A stretch of 64,000 nucleotides of DNA from positions 1-64,000 of the forward strand of contig NW_005178895.1 in the NCBI RefSeq assembly GCF_000350225.1. The letters run 5' to 3'. The translations under genes and the position numbers were made by a program. Of the stretch, positions 32,090-43,021 are shown piece by piece (positions within the stretch are counted from its first letter, which is position 1; each line of letters opens with the position of its first letter). Below the pieces are notes generated by a model. The model was not told the DNA's origin. It searched no databases and saw only the letters and a list, made by a program, of their open reading frames with translations. Source of the DNA: Chondrus crispus (lineage: Eukaryota > Rhodophyta > Florideophyceae > Gigartinales > Gigartinaceae).

Positions 32090-35000
32090 TTGATGGTCGC
32101 CATCACGCCAGTGCTTGAATCAGGAGCCGGCCCGAACCTCATCCATTTACGGTGTGTCGCCGAGTCGTGGCGACCATCGATAAAACCGGTTCAGAGCCCA
32201 GCGCTCATCGACGCGTCAAACTGCGCGATGAAGGCACTAGGGGAAATCCCCCAGCTCGTCCGAATCGGTGAGTTTGTGGCGCGCGTCCCGTTTCTGGTAG
32301 TCACGAGCCTCGCCGTGGACTGTATCCTCGGTACGACCTTCCTGGATCGCCACGTCAAGGCGATCCTCCCACCGCAACGGAAGGTCGTGTTCCACGACGC
32401 AGCACCCGTGGTGCTGGTCGGAACAACCCCCTCGAGGCACGACCGCAAGATGGCCTGGAGGAGCACCGCATAACAACTACCGCTGCCGGATAAACCCAAA
32501 CGGAAGCAGGTGGCGTTCCCCGCCAACACACCGTCACGGAAGATCCGCCTCGTCAGAGGGGTGACAATTCCCCCGATGACGCAGGCCATGGTGAGGGTCG
32601 CCACGCCGGTGGGGGGGCTATGTTTTTTACAGAACTCCCCAAAAACCGCGCACAAGAATTTGACCCTCATGGCACAGGGGGTCATGGATGTTGCCCCCGA
32701 AAAACCGTTCTCGGTAATGCTCCGCAATTTTGGGCACCGCTCGGTTCACATCCCGAAGCATACCGTAGTCGGGCTGGCTCTTCCGTCGCCCACTCACATC
32801 CTGACCCTTGGCGACTCAGCCCCGGAGGCGGCTGAAGCTAAGGAAGGGAGAGGGATATTTAATACCAACCTCTCAACCGCAAAGGATGGCGCGGAAGAAG
32901 CCGCCGACAACCGTACGGATAAGGACGGGGCTGAACAAGCTACGCCGCCCAAGGCGCCCCTCCGGGCGGCTGGAACGGATAAACCCGAAGACACCGCCGC
33001 CCCTGAGGAGGACCCCAACGCCTGGCAAGAGGACGTACACATCGGTGCCGAGGACGAGGAAGTGCGCTCGCAGGTCCTCGAGGTACTGTCCGAATTCAAG
33101 GGGATGTGGACCGGCCGGTTGGGAAAAATCGGGGCCACGAAGCACCGGATTGAGCTCAAGCCCGGTGCTCGCCCGATTTACCAGGCGCCTTACCGCGCCG
33201 GACCAACCGCACGGGAAAAAGAGAAGACGGAGATCGACCGCATGCTCCGGGCAGGGGTAATCGAACCCGCCAAGGCCAAATGGGCAAGCCCCGTGGTATT
33301 CGTCCCTAAAAAGGATGGTACCATGCCGTTCTGTGTCGACTACAGAAAGCTCAACGCAGTCACCGTTCGGGATTCCTATCCGTTGCCGAGGATGGACGAG
33401 TGCATCGATTCCCTCGGCGACGCTACTGTCTTTACCACGCTGGATTGCAACAGCGGGTATTGGCAAGTAGAAATCGCCCAGGAGGACCGCGACAAGACGA
33501 CGTTCGCGTCGCACTGCGGGTTGTACCGTTTCCTCCGCATGCCTTTCGGTTTGAAGAATGCCCCCGCGACATTCCAGCGGGCCGTCGACATTATACTGTC
33601 GCGGGTAAAATGGGAAACCGCACTGGTGTACCTCGATGATGTTATCATCTACTCCAAGACCGTAACGGAACACTTCGCACACGTCCGCGAGGTTCTACGT
33701 CTGCTGCGGGATGCGGGTGTGACGCTGAAGTTGTCAAAGTGCACTTTCTTTGACACTTCAGTCACCTACCTGGGACACGTGATTCGACCAGGTAGGCTGG
33801 AGGTCGAGCGCCGCAACGTGGTCGCCATCGAGCGCGCTCGACCCCCCCAGAACCAGACTGAATTGCGGTCCTTTTTAGGGATGTGCAATGTCTACCGTCG
33901 GTTCGTGAAGGGCTTCGCAAAAATAGCCGCACCGTTAAATCGAAAGACGGGGAAAAATCAACCGTTCGAGTTCGAGGTACTCACCGATGAGGAATACGAG
34001 GCGTTCGTGGAGCTCAAGAAACGCCTCGTGTCGCCACCGATTCTCGCGTTACCCCGTCACGGAAAGAAGTATACCCTGGATACGGACGCTTGCGCGTGCC
34101 AGGTCGGCTGCGCCCTGCTACAGGAGCAGCCGAACGGAGACCGCCTACCGATCGGGTATTGGAGCCGCGCCCTCACGGACGCGGAGAAGAACTATACAAC
34201 TACCGAGAAGGAATGCCTCGCTGTCGTCTGGAGTATACTCACGCTTCGACCATATCTGTATGGGAACACGTTCGACCTCCGTACGGATCATGAGGCCCTC
34301 CGATGGGTCCTCAACCTGGCGGATAGCTCCGGCCGGCTAGCGCGCTGGCGTCTCCGCCTAGCCGAGTACGACTACGACGTACAGTACCGGCCGGGTATCA
34401 AGCATCAACTCGCAGATGGCGTATCACGCCTCTGAGTTGAGGGCGCAAATTCCAAACCGGTCGACGACGAGGTCCCGTGTTTCGCGGTACAATGGCGAGA
34501 GGAGGACCATAACCCCGGCCAAGGTACCGTACACTGGGAGACCCCCGTCGACCCGGGGAGAGCTGAGCACGCGTTCGCGGTTATACCCGAAGAACGCGAC
34601 GTCTCATCCGTGACGGTAGAAGAGTTCCTTCGAGAACAGGCCGAGGACCCCTTCTGTAGGGCGGCCGCCGAGACCGTGGGGAATCCGGACTCGCGCTACG
34701 AAGTTGACCGATACGGGTTCGTCGTCCGCAAGTCCCCCCTCGATGGGACCCTGCAGCGGGTTGTACCGAAACGGCTCAGGGCGAAGATATTGTACCTCGC
34801 CCATCATCCCCGCCTGGCAGGACACCCGGGCGGTACGAGGATGTATTATACCCTCCGGCGGGAATATTATTGGCCTCATATGGCCAACGACGCCTTCAGT
34901 ACCGTACGGAATTGCGCCTCGTGCGCCGCCACCCGGGGAACCCTGGTGCGGCATCAGAAGGACCTCAAGCTATTCCCAGCGGCAGGGCCGCTGGATTTTG

Positions 35001-36118
35001 TCGCCATGGACCTCCTGGGTCCTTTACCGAAGACGGCGCACGGGAATCGCCACGTGCTCGTCATGACCGACCGGTTTACGAAGCTGACGCGCAGCATCCC
35101 GTTACGGACAACCACCGCATCGGTTGTGGCAAACGCCTTCCTGGACAATTAGGTCTACGTATACGGCGCACCTCGTTACGTGCTAACCGATAACGGACCA
35201 CAATTTGCCGCCAAGTTCTTCGACGCGGTGTGCGCCTTGCTGGGGGTGAGGCACTACCTGACTACCGCCTATCGCCTCCAGACAAATGGGCAAACCGAAC
35301 GGTTCAACCGCACCCTGGTGCAGCGCCTCCGACACTATGTCGAGGAGCATCAGAGGGACTGGGACGAGTACATCCAGCCCCTGACCTTTGCGTATAACAC
35401 GCAGGTCCACCGGTCAACGGAGACAACCCCGTTCGACCTGGTGCTGACGCGACCACCGGCCGGATTGGCACTGCCCGGTACTGTACCGCAGGACGCCGGA
35501 TCCCACACGGAAGACCCGCGGACCCCGGTACAGTACAAGCGCGCGACGTTGCGGAGGCTCCGGGATGCCCTCGAGCGCACGCGGGTGAAACTAACCGCGG
35601 CGCAGAGGAGATACAAAGCCGACTTCGATAAGAAGGTGCGCTTCCGTCCGGTCATCGCGGTGGGAGACTTTGTCTACGTGGACCGTCCACCGCGGCCGTT
35701 GACGAGCGCCGAGCGGGGAGACCTGCCAAGCGACGGAGGAGGACCCTCCGTCAAGCTCTTACCGAAAACGGAAGGCCCGTTTCGGGTCCGATCCGCTACA
35801 GAGGCCACAGTGGTCGTCGACCAAGACGGGGTCTCGAACCGCGTGAGCATCGATCGGGTAACCAAGATGCCGCGGGGACCCCACGACCCTACTGTGGCCG
35901 CACCGACGATGGACCCGCCGGCGGGAACACCCGAACCGCCAGCCGAGTACGTGATGGACCACTTGGTCGCCCACCGGGAGACCCGCAGCGGCGGCCAGTA
36001 CAAGGTCCGCTGGTATGGTTTTACCCCAGCGGACGATACCTGGGAACCCGCCGAAGGCCTCCCGCAACCCTTCATCGACCGCTTCTGGCGCGCGCGGGCA
36101 ACCGCGCGCCACCGCTAA
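32090..36118 (+). other. Gypsy pol region: protease, RT, RNase H, integrase, chromodomain (fossil)
   Basis: A protease-like segment (ESGAGPNLI, then DCILGTTFLDRH) lies at about 32110-32350. A long RT/RNase H part at 32510-34435 shows FVPKKDGTMPFCVDYRKLN, the catalytic box VYLDDVIIYSK, and the RNase H start TLDTDACACQVGCALL. The integrase part at 34610-36118 has an HHCC finger (HHPRLAGHPGG...CASC), the core block LTDNGPQF, and a terminal chromodomain (YVMDHLVAHRETRSGGQYKV...WYGFTPADDTWEP). The chromodomain marks it as a chromovirus, a lineage that targets histone-marked chromatin. The region as a whole is broken with a few breaks, though long parts read cleanly. Confidence 0.88.
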
Positions 36119-36199
36119 AACCGCACCGGACAGACCCGGCGCGGATGGAATGGACCCGCCGGCGGGGCGACCCGACGCGGCGATGGCCAAGGAAACCCT

Positions 36200-37900
36200 C
36201 GAGCGGGCTACGTCTCACCCCCCTCGGGGTGGATAAAATTGTAGCCCTCTTCCGAGCCCGGGTTAGCACACGGGAGACAAGACCGAACGGGGGGGGGTAC
36301 CGACGCGGAAATACTGTCAAGGCGAGCCCTCGTCGGCGGCTCAAGAGCGGGGTAAACCGCGACCGAACCAGTAGCAGAGCCAGGAAGTGGGTGTGTGTGG
36401 CCCTCAGAGCACGGGCGGCGGTTTCAAATACGACCGATTTTGGGGACCGCCCAATCGGAGCTCGTCAAACCGCCGAGAAGCCACCCGCCGCAAGGAAAAA
36501 GCAGGCAGAAATTACTAAGGAAAAAGCCGATTTCCCCGCTGAGTCGCTGGTGGGGATGCCCCACGGGTGGCGCGGAGGGGGACGTGCTACAGGCCGCCCA
36601 TAACCGCTTACTCACTACCGCATGGCGCGCGGGCGACCGCGCGCAACCATTGCCCCGTGCCGGATTAACCCGGCGCGGAAGGGCCCTGGACGGCAAGGAG
36701 GCGACTCCGGTCGCCGGCTTTTAATTAAGCCCAAAAGGGGGCTACGTTTTTCCTCCTAGAAGGGTGGGAAAAAATTGTAGCACCCTCCCGTTAACGGCAT
36801 TGTACTCCCCGGGTCTGCCCGCGTCCGGAGGTCCCAAGACGGAAAACCGACTTTGGGAAGGCACAGGTGGATTTGGAAACCGGAACTGTAAAAACTCTGT
36901 TTCTGCTCGTTTTTACAGTTTCTTTTCGTTTCCAAATCGCGCCTCCGCGGAAGGTGGCAACTGCAGGACTTACCGCCCGGTTTTGGACGAATGACAGAGC
37001 CTACCGCCGCCGGGAGCTCCTCGGTGACCGCACGGACATGCTGGCGGTCACACACTCGCCTGTCTCGCTGGTGAAAGAGCGCCGTTTTTGGAAAAACGGC
37101 CAGCCCTCCGGGGCTGGAAAAAAAAACACTTCCGCGCGACCGGCTAGGCCTTGCCCGGCGCAAGCGGAAGCCGCCTAACGACATTGGTTGGCCATTCCGT
37201 ACGGTTTGGGTGACGCGGGCTGCTCCGCTGCCCCTGCAGACCCGAACTTCCGCCCAGTCCTTCACGAGGACACAGTACCGGAAAAAGGGCTACGTTTTTC
37301 TCTCTAGCAAATAGGGAAAAAATCGTAGCCCCATTCCGAGAACGGATTCGTTCTCCTGAGGTCGTTGCCGACCCGGGGGTGTCAAAACATGGAAGACCCT
37401 ATTTGGAAACCAGAACGGTTTCTATTCGTTTCCTGCAGTTTCTTTCAGTTTCCAAACCAGAGTCACTGGGAAGTCGTCTACCGAGCGGTTCTTGCCTACC
37501 TTTCGGATGGTAGAGGCGCGTAGCCCACCAGGAGGGCGTGCGACGTACCGTGACGGACTGTGCGGTGACGCCTCCGCAATTTTATGGAGGAAAACTAAGA
37601 GGAGATCTTGGAAAAACGGCCAGCCCTTCGGGGGTGAAGTCGAAAGTGGGGATTTCTCCCGCTGTTAACGCGCGGCTGTACCCCTCGCATGTGGCGAAAA
37701 CCGCCCCACGGGGGTAGCCGGCAAACCGTACGGTCATGGGCGAAGCAGATCACCCTACAGTACGGTACTGGGGGTGACCCCCGGGGACTGAGTTCTCTCT
37801 CAGTCGCCAGAGGGACTACTGTATGCAGTCAGGGGCGACAAGTTGCCCGCCATGAGGATGGGGAAAAATTGTAGCCCCCTCTCGAGGACGGCACCGCCCA
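36200..37900. repeat. ~545-bp tandem array in the Gypsy 3' noncoding region
   Basis: A module around (A)AAAAATTGTAGC-CCC...CCG, often preceded by GGGCTACGTTTTT, recurs with its AT(T/C)GTAG at 36238, 36774, 37322 and 37868, spacings of 536, 548 and 546 bases. Other blocks repeat at the same period: TTTGGAAACC(G/A)GAAC at about 36870 and 37402, and GGAAAAACGGCCAGCCCT at about 37090 and 37611. It is a diverged tandem array of about three units. Confidence 0.75.
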
Positions 37901-38235
37901 CAAGGTACCAGCCCGGGCATGTGGGTACCGGCGCCGTCAAACGGTTAAGGATAAACTCCCTGTGGGGAGCCCAGGAGTGGTGTGAACTGCAACCAAACGG
38001 GGTACAGACCCCGGATCCGCGCATGTGTGGCCCTCAGCGCCCGGGCGGCGGTTTAAAAAAATACCGATTTTGGGGAGCACCCAATGGGAGCTCGTCAAAA
38101 AAGCAAAACGCCACCCGCCGCACGGAAAATTCAGGCACGTTTTACTAAGAAAAACGCCGATTTTACGGCAAACCGTCGGTGGGGATGGGCACCTCGTGCT
38201 GCGCAGGGACGGGAAACTACCTCCGCAGCACCGCG
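36390..38235. repeat. ~200-bp direct repeat pair flanking the array
   Basis: A block of about 200 bp starting TGTGTGGCCCTCAG(A/C)GC and containing ACCGATTTTGGGGA and GGAGCTCGTCAAA occurs at about 36392-36600 and again at about 38023-38230. The copies are diverged by substitutions and small indels and lie in the same orientation. Confidence 0.75.
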
Positions 38236-38395
38236 CCACACCCACCGCGAGGCCATCCACCGCGGCCCGCAGGGGCCGGCGGGGCACTGAGACCAACAAG
38301 AACCATTCGGGGAGCTAGGAGAAGAAGAATGAGGAGACTACTTTACCGTAAAGGAAGGGGGCTTCGATTCGCTACCCTCACCGCCCCCGACGACC

Positions 38396-40276
38396 TTAAT
38401 CGCGACGCTGGCGCTTCGCGGAGGGTTCAGACCCCGTAAGCGTCGCGGTTGCAGGGTCGGTCTCGACCGCACCATACGGCCTCTTGTTGGCCACCTGCGC
38501 ACTCAATACTGCAAGGTGGTCCTGAGCGGCGCGGATACGCGTCATTGTCTCACCCCGCATAAGGTCGTCGCCGGTGTCGCGCTGGCGGATGGCAAACTGG
38601 AGGCCCGCCACCCGCGCCTTGAGCTGGGTCACCTCTACCAGCCAAGCGCGCGCGGACATCAAACCCGCTGCGAGAGTGGGCGGCACGGGCACTCCCGCGT
38701 ATCCGCACTCCACCTGCAGCGCGCGTAGGGCAGCCTGCGCGTCCGGGGCAATGGCGGGTACCTCCTCGGTTTGCGCGTCCGCAGGGGCCCCACCAGAAGC
38801 CACCGAGTGATTCTGAGTCCCCGTCCCGCTCCTGTCGCGGACGAGGGGAGCGCCGGAGCCCGGTACCGATATGGGGGCTACCCCAGTCGGGTTTACCGCC
38901 GCCGGCTCTACCACAGGCGCCACGTGAAGCGGCACCATTTGTGTCGGCTCCGCAGCGGGTTCCCCTTCAACCCTGCGCGGGGATACCGCGGGCGTGGGTA
39001 CGTCTACCGCGGGCGGTGTCGAGGGACCGACCGGAGGGTTCTCTGTGGTCCCGGCTTCGGGGTCAATCGCCACGACCTCGCCCTGCGGTGGCGACACCGG
39101 GATTGCTGTCACCGGCAGGGAGTCGGTTGACGCCTCGACGGGGCGTCCGGCGGAGGAAACCGCCGCGCCCCACCCGTCGCCCGAGGCGACGACCGCCCCG
39201 TACGACGGTGTACCGGTGTCGGGTAACGGTTCATACCGCTGGTCGGCTTCTGTGGACACACCGTCCCAGTGCGGAATCCGCAGGGAACATCCGCGGGCCC
39301 AACTGTACCAGACGAAGTCGCCGCGTTCGGAGAGGGACCAGTCCAACCGTTCGGAGAAATCGAGCAGAGCCTCGGCCCCAACTGGGTCGAAGGTAGTGCC
39401 CTCGAGGATGGCCGCCACCCCGACCGACCGGATGAGCTGCAAGAGCCCCGGGGACAGTCGGAAGAGTGAGCCCCGTTCTCCGGGCTCGTTTGAGCTCCGG
39501 CTCGCCAAGCGGGGATCCGGGCACTTGGTGAAGAACGGGAGGCCGTCCCGCGCGGCGTGCAAAAAGCACAGTACCGCCAACACCGCCCACTCGGACAATA
39601 AGATCGCGTCGATCAACCGTCGCGTCTGAGGTGTCGAGCCTCTCCCGAGCGAACCGGGACGCATCCAGCGCGCGGCAACGTACGCCAGCGCGCTGGGGGT
39701 GGGAACGCAGAGGTATTGCGGGGCCTCGAGAGTGTGCCAGTCCATCGGTAAAGCGGGGTACAGTCGCCCCCGGGACGCCGGGGGCACCGAGAAAAACTCC
39801 GTCAGGTGCCACATGTGGAAGTAGTCGTCTCCACGGCGCCACCGCAGGCGACTCTCCTGGGCGGAGTTCTCCCCCCACCGAACACGGTCGGCGATGCTAT
39901 ACCATCGGTCGAAGGGCCGGGGGAAGGCCACTAGCTGCACACGAGGCGCGGGGTCCACTTCCCGGCCGAATCTCCCGAGGAGGTTCAACAGCCGCGAATA
40001 GTACTCATCCTCACCCGCACAGCGGACATAGAGGAGGTCCGAGCCGGATACAGTCACCGACCGGTGAGGGGCGTGGAGACAGCGCGTCCTCCAAGCTGCC
40101 GAGCGGTTCTCTTGTCGGATACGACCGCCAGGGGAGGGCGTACGAATGCCCCGCCGCCTCGGTATCGCCTCGAATCTTGCCGCGTCCGGATAATCCGCAT
40201 TGACATAGGCTTCGACGGAGATTGGCGGTTGACCCCGTGAGGGGTTCCGCCCACCTCGAGCCGTGCGATGGTCCAT
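38396..40276 (-). CDS. 626-aa antisense ORF in the Gypsy element
   Basis: An uninterrupted minus-strand frame lies between pol and the 3' LTR. I recognise no family. The N-terminal 330 residues are globular-looking, with many Trp and Tyr (MDWHTLEAPQYLCVPT, FVWYSWARGCSLRIPHW). A Pro/Val/Ala-rich linker spans about 370-520. A helical, coiled-coil-like C-terminal part (SARAWLVEVTQLKARVAGL, MTRIRAAQDHLAVLSAQVA) ends in the basic KRQRRD. The frame is GC-rich, which lengthens chance ORFs. Even so, ordered composition change and a distinct C-terminal coil argue for a real protein. Antisense ORFs at this position are known in some plant Gypsy lineages. A further open frame upstream (to 41109) may belong to the same transcript. 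Confidence 0.5.
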   Translation of the reverse strand: MDHRTARGGRNPSRGQPPISVEAYVNADYPDAARFEAIPRRRGIRTPSPGGRIRQENRSAAWRTRCLHAPHRSVTVSGSDLLYVRCAGEDEYYSRLLNLLGRFGREVDPAPRVQLVAFPRPFDRWYSIADRVRWGENSAQESRLRWRRGDDYFHMWHLTEFFSVPPASRGRLYPALPMDWHTLEAPQYLCVPTPSALAYVAARWMRPGSLGRGSTPQTRRLIDAILLSEWAVLAVLCFLHAARDGLPFFTKCPDPRLASRSSNEPGERGSLFRLSPGLLQLIRSVGVAAILEGTTFDPVGAEALLDFSERLDWSLSERGDFVWYSWARGCSLRIPHWDGVSTEADQRYEPLPDTGTPSYGAVVASGDGWGAAVSSAGRPVEASTDSLPVTAIPVSPPQGEVVAIDPEAGTTENPPVGPSTPPAVDVPTPAVSPRRVEGEPAAEPTQMVPLHVAPVVEPAAVNPTGVAPISVPGSGAPLVRDRSGTGTQNHSVASGGAPADAQTEEVPAIAPDAQAALRALQVECGYAGVPVPPTLAAGLMSARAWLVEVTQLKARVAGLQFAIRQRDTGDDLMRGETMTRIRAAQDHLAVLSAQVANKRPYGAVETDPATATLTGSEPSAKRQRRD

Positions 40277-40952
40277 GTCGGCCCCGGGGAGCAGGCCTCG
40301 GACCGCACGAACACCGTTACGGAGCCATCCGGAGTGGCCGCCGCCGGGTACGTCCCTGCATAGGGGTCGGGGCGTGTCGGATGTGGATCTTCATTGACTA
40401 CCGAGGGTCCCCCGGCTCCGACCCGGTCGGGCAACTGCGTCACCGCGGTTGCACCGCCAACGCGGGGAACCGGGATGGATCTCAGCGGGACTGGTAGCGG
40501 CCCGCGTTCCGCAGGCGTGAAAGCGGCAGCGGGCAGATCACCGGCACTCCGCTGCCGCACTGAATGAAAAGCGACAGTTGGCTCGGGCGTCGCTAAGGGG
40601 GAGCCCTCAGAGGAGGGCTGCCCCCGGTCCGTTCGGTGGTTCTCCATCCGTGGGGAAGGGAGTAAATCGGGAGATGAGGTGTAAGGGAGAGTATGGCTGG
40701 TGATAGTCGTGGGGAGAAGCGTTGGGTGAGTTGTGGGAAATGATGAAAGCGTGAGGGGATCCGCCACCGCATGGGAAGAATCACCGCGGTTAAATACCAA
40801 AAACTCCACAGGCTCCCCTTTGGAGGTGGCTGCCACGCGACCGCGCGCCCGCGGTCGGCGCGGGTTTTTTCGTACGGTGAGAACTCTCTGCAAGTCGGTC
40901 ATGGCACAACTCGGCCGCGACGAGGACGTGTCGCGAAATAAGGAAGGGGGTC

Positions 40953-41540
40953 TGTAGTACAATTGCGTACCACGACCATCCCGGGGAGATGTGAACCGGA
41001 CGAAAGAGCGGGTACTACTGTAGCGACCGGGCTTGCACGCGCCCGTAGCGGAGTACAGTAGTACCCCGCGGGTCACACGTGCTACAACCGCTGGCGTGGC
41101 CACGGGCACACGTGTGTAATCCGTACGGTTATAAGTAGTAATTAGTAGTTAATGGCACGAAATTATTAATTGTGTACAGTAGCTGGTATACAGTAAGTAA
41201 CAGCTACTGTAGCAGGACAGGTGTCCTGGGGTCCCACTTAGGGGTTAAGACCGGGGGCACCTGCCCCGTCCCAGTAAAGAGGAGGCAGACTCGCCTCCCT
41301 TCCCTTTACGGCTAAGTGCTAACACCGTTCCGGTTTTCCTTTAGCTCGGGCTTCTAACCCGTGACCGGCCGTCCGGGTATAACACCACCGACTGGCTGCG
41401 CGTCACCGGGCACGTGAGCCTTCCCTCTTTTCGAGTCCATCCGTACGGTTTTTATCCGCGCATGGGTAACCCAGCGTCGCGTGCTCCCTCACCTCTAACC
41501 CCCCTCGTTCCGAGTGGCCGGGACGAAGGTAGTTATACCA
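40953..41540 (+). repeat. 3' LTR of the Gypsy element
   Basis: 588 bp, start TGTAGTACAATTGCG, end TTATACCA, preceded by the purine tract AAGGAAGGGGG at about 40940. It is shorter than the 5' LTR mainly through gaps near its first third. Confidence 0.9.
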
Positions 41541-41564
41541 TATGCGCGAGTAGCTCTCAGAACC

Positions 41565-42485
41565 GGTATGCGAGCCATCATCGGCATGAGATTGATAGAG
41601 TATCCATCGGCATATGCGCAGAATGTTGATGAAACTTTGAACGTGGGCACAAGGTTTTAGATCAATACAAGGACGAGCCTCGACTCCGATTCACTTATGC
41701 CCCACATGCCCCATATACGGTCTCCGCGAAAGCCTGGAAGAAGCTCAAAGGGCTATCGGAAAGCCGAAACATAATCATACGCACAGATTTGCATGAGACG
41801 AAGGCCGAGTGTATCGCCAGCGAGCTTCTTGATAGAAATAGCCCTGCATGTCATCTTAGCGACAATGAGTGCCATCCGCTTGAAAATTTTAAGCGCATGG
41901 ATCTCCGCTGCGCACATGGTGCATTTGGCTGATGAGGAAGTCGAGGTATGCGCCAAGAAAGGGGTCCACATCTCCCACTGTCCGTCATCTAACTCCAAGC
42001 TAGCATCTGGTTTCTGTCCGATACACAAGATCTTGAAAGCAGGGATCAATAATACAGGGTTGGGAACGGACTCCGCATGCAGCAACAATTCACTGAGTTT
42101 ACTTGATGAGATAAAACTTACTGCTCTGAACACGAAAAACTTGCAGGAGGCGCCTCAGTTCCTCCAGCTTCCATGGCCATTTGAATGGCAACAATCAATG
42201 GGGCACGAGCATTTGGTATTGATGACGTGACCGGAAGCCTCGAGATATGCAAGTCTGCTGATCTGATCAGCATTGACATGCATACTCACAGCCGGCAATT
42301 CTCCCATTTTCGATCCACACGCTGCAGTCGTTTACGCCTCTGCACGAAAGGATGTCAATGATGTTATTGTAGAAGGTCAGTTTCTACTGAAAGAAGGAAA
42401 ATATTGTACTCTAGACATCAAAGACACGCTCAAGCGAATGAAGTATTGGCGCACAAAAATCATGGAACAATTCCCCCATAAGTAA
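41565..42485 (+). pseudogene. Methylthioadenosine/S-adenosylhomocysteine deaminase-like pseudogene
   Basis: The sequence reads, in several frames, as an amidohydrolase of the MTA/SAH deaminase family, which removes the amino group of purine nucleosides using a bound metal. Recognisable blocks in order are: GMRAIIGMRLIEYPSAYAQN; DEPRLRFTYAPHAPYTVS; LHETKAE; HMVHLADEEVEVCAKKGVHI; HCPSSNSKLASGFCP; LGTDSACSNNSLSLLDEIKL; ATINGARAFGIDDVTGSLEI; and the C-terminal PIFDPHAAVVYASARKDVND. Frameshifts lie near 41650, between 41830 and 41905, near 42180 and near 42285, with a stop at 41658-41660. The metal-site block before LHET is altered (RTD instead of the usual HTH). The N-terminal third, with the first HxH site, is absent: the Gypsy LTR ends directly before it. 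It was a host or horizontally acquired gene and is now dead. Confidence 0.85.
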
Positions 42486-42523
42486 CAGTTGTTAAAGAGA
42501 ATATAGACACCAAACGCCTAACT

Positions 42524-43021
42524 TTAGTCCTGGCCTAATTCATTGCATACTCGAAGTTGCTTTTTGACAGAGCGATTTGCATGCCTGAGCTTCTGTACAT
42601 GGGGGACTTTGTCCTTCACGTCATCAACCGCGCTAGAAATACCATTCATGACAGCGTCAAGCATATGATTCGCGCATTTCGACAGTTCTTTTTGAAGAAA
42701 GTTCAAAAGCTGTGTCACGCTTTGTTCCACTACGTCCAGCTTTCGCAAAATCTCGTCCAGATCCGGATTAATCGGGTCTGTGCCTGCGTCTGACCCACCA
42801 ACAGACATGGTGGGTGGCCTAGCAGATCTCTGTGCTTTTGAGCGCGATTTCACGCAAGACTTTGCATGAGACTTCGAGCGGTTCTTCACAATTACTCGAG
42901 TTGTGCTTGGGCAAGGATTTCGAAGACTACATTCGTCGCATTGGTGCGTCAGATGAACGTGCATTCCACGGCGGTTCGGATGGCTATCGCTCAACGACGG
43001 AAAATAAGTCAGGCAAAACAA
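42524..43021 (-). CDS. Hypothetical 165-aa protein, uncertain
   Basis: No family recognised. An N-terminal part contains HLTHQCDECSLRNPC, a Cys/His cluster, and a Ser/Lys/Arg-rich stretch (KNRSKSHAKSCVKSRSKAQRSAR). The C-terminal half is helical with heptad-like spacing (LDEILRKLDVVEQSVTQLLNFLQKEL). A Met after the basic part (TMSVGG) is an alternative start and would give a protein of about 95 residues. It lies next to the deaminase pseudogene with no other support. Confidence 0.35.
   Translation of the reverse strand: MFCLTYFPSLSDSHPNRRGMHVHLTHQCDECSLRNPCPSTTRVIVKNRSKSHAKSCVKSRSKAQRSARPPTMSVGGSDAGTDPINPDLDEILRKLDVVEQSVTQLLNFLQKELSKCANHMLDAVMNGISSAVDDVKDKVPHVQKLRHANRSVKKQLRVCNELGQD

Larger units (their letters stand above)
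28712..41540 (+). mobile_element. Ty3/Gypsy chromovirus with long 3' region and antisense ORF
   Basis: A 12.8-kb Gypsy element. LTRs at 28712-29348 (637 bp) and 40953-41540 (588 bp) start TGTAGTACAATT and end TTATACCA. A purine-rich tract (AAGGAAGGGGG) precedes the 3' LTR. Inside are gag (about 29470-31270), protease (about 32090-32470), reverse transcriptase/RNase H (32510-34435) and integrase with a C-terminal chromodomain (34610-36118). About 4.8 kb without sense genes follows, holding tandem repeats and a 626-aa antisense ORF. The LTRs differ by roughly 10-15 percent plus indels by eye, so the element is old, or its halves have different origins. The coding part is broken, with several breaks. 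No matching target duplication is seen (GATGG against TATGC). Confidence 0.9.

Noticed and set aside
38516-39629. Plus-strand frames opposite the Gypsy antisense ORF
   Set aside because: They are shadows of the longer 626-codon minus-strand frame in GC-rich sequence; low-complexity Arg/Pro products without motifs.
28707-41545. Target duplication for the Gypsy element
   Set aside because: The five bases before the 5' LTR (GATGG) and after the 3' LTR (TATGC) share only an ATG-like core; shifting the borders by one base does not improve the match.
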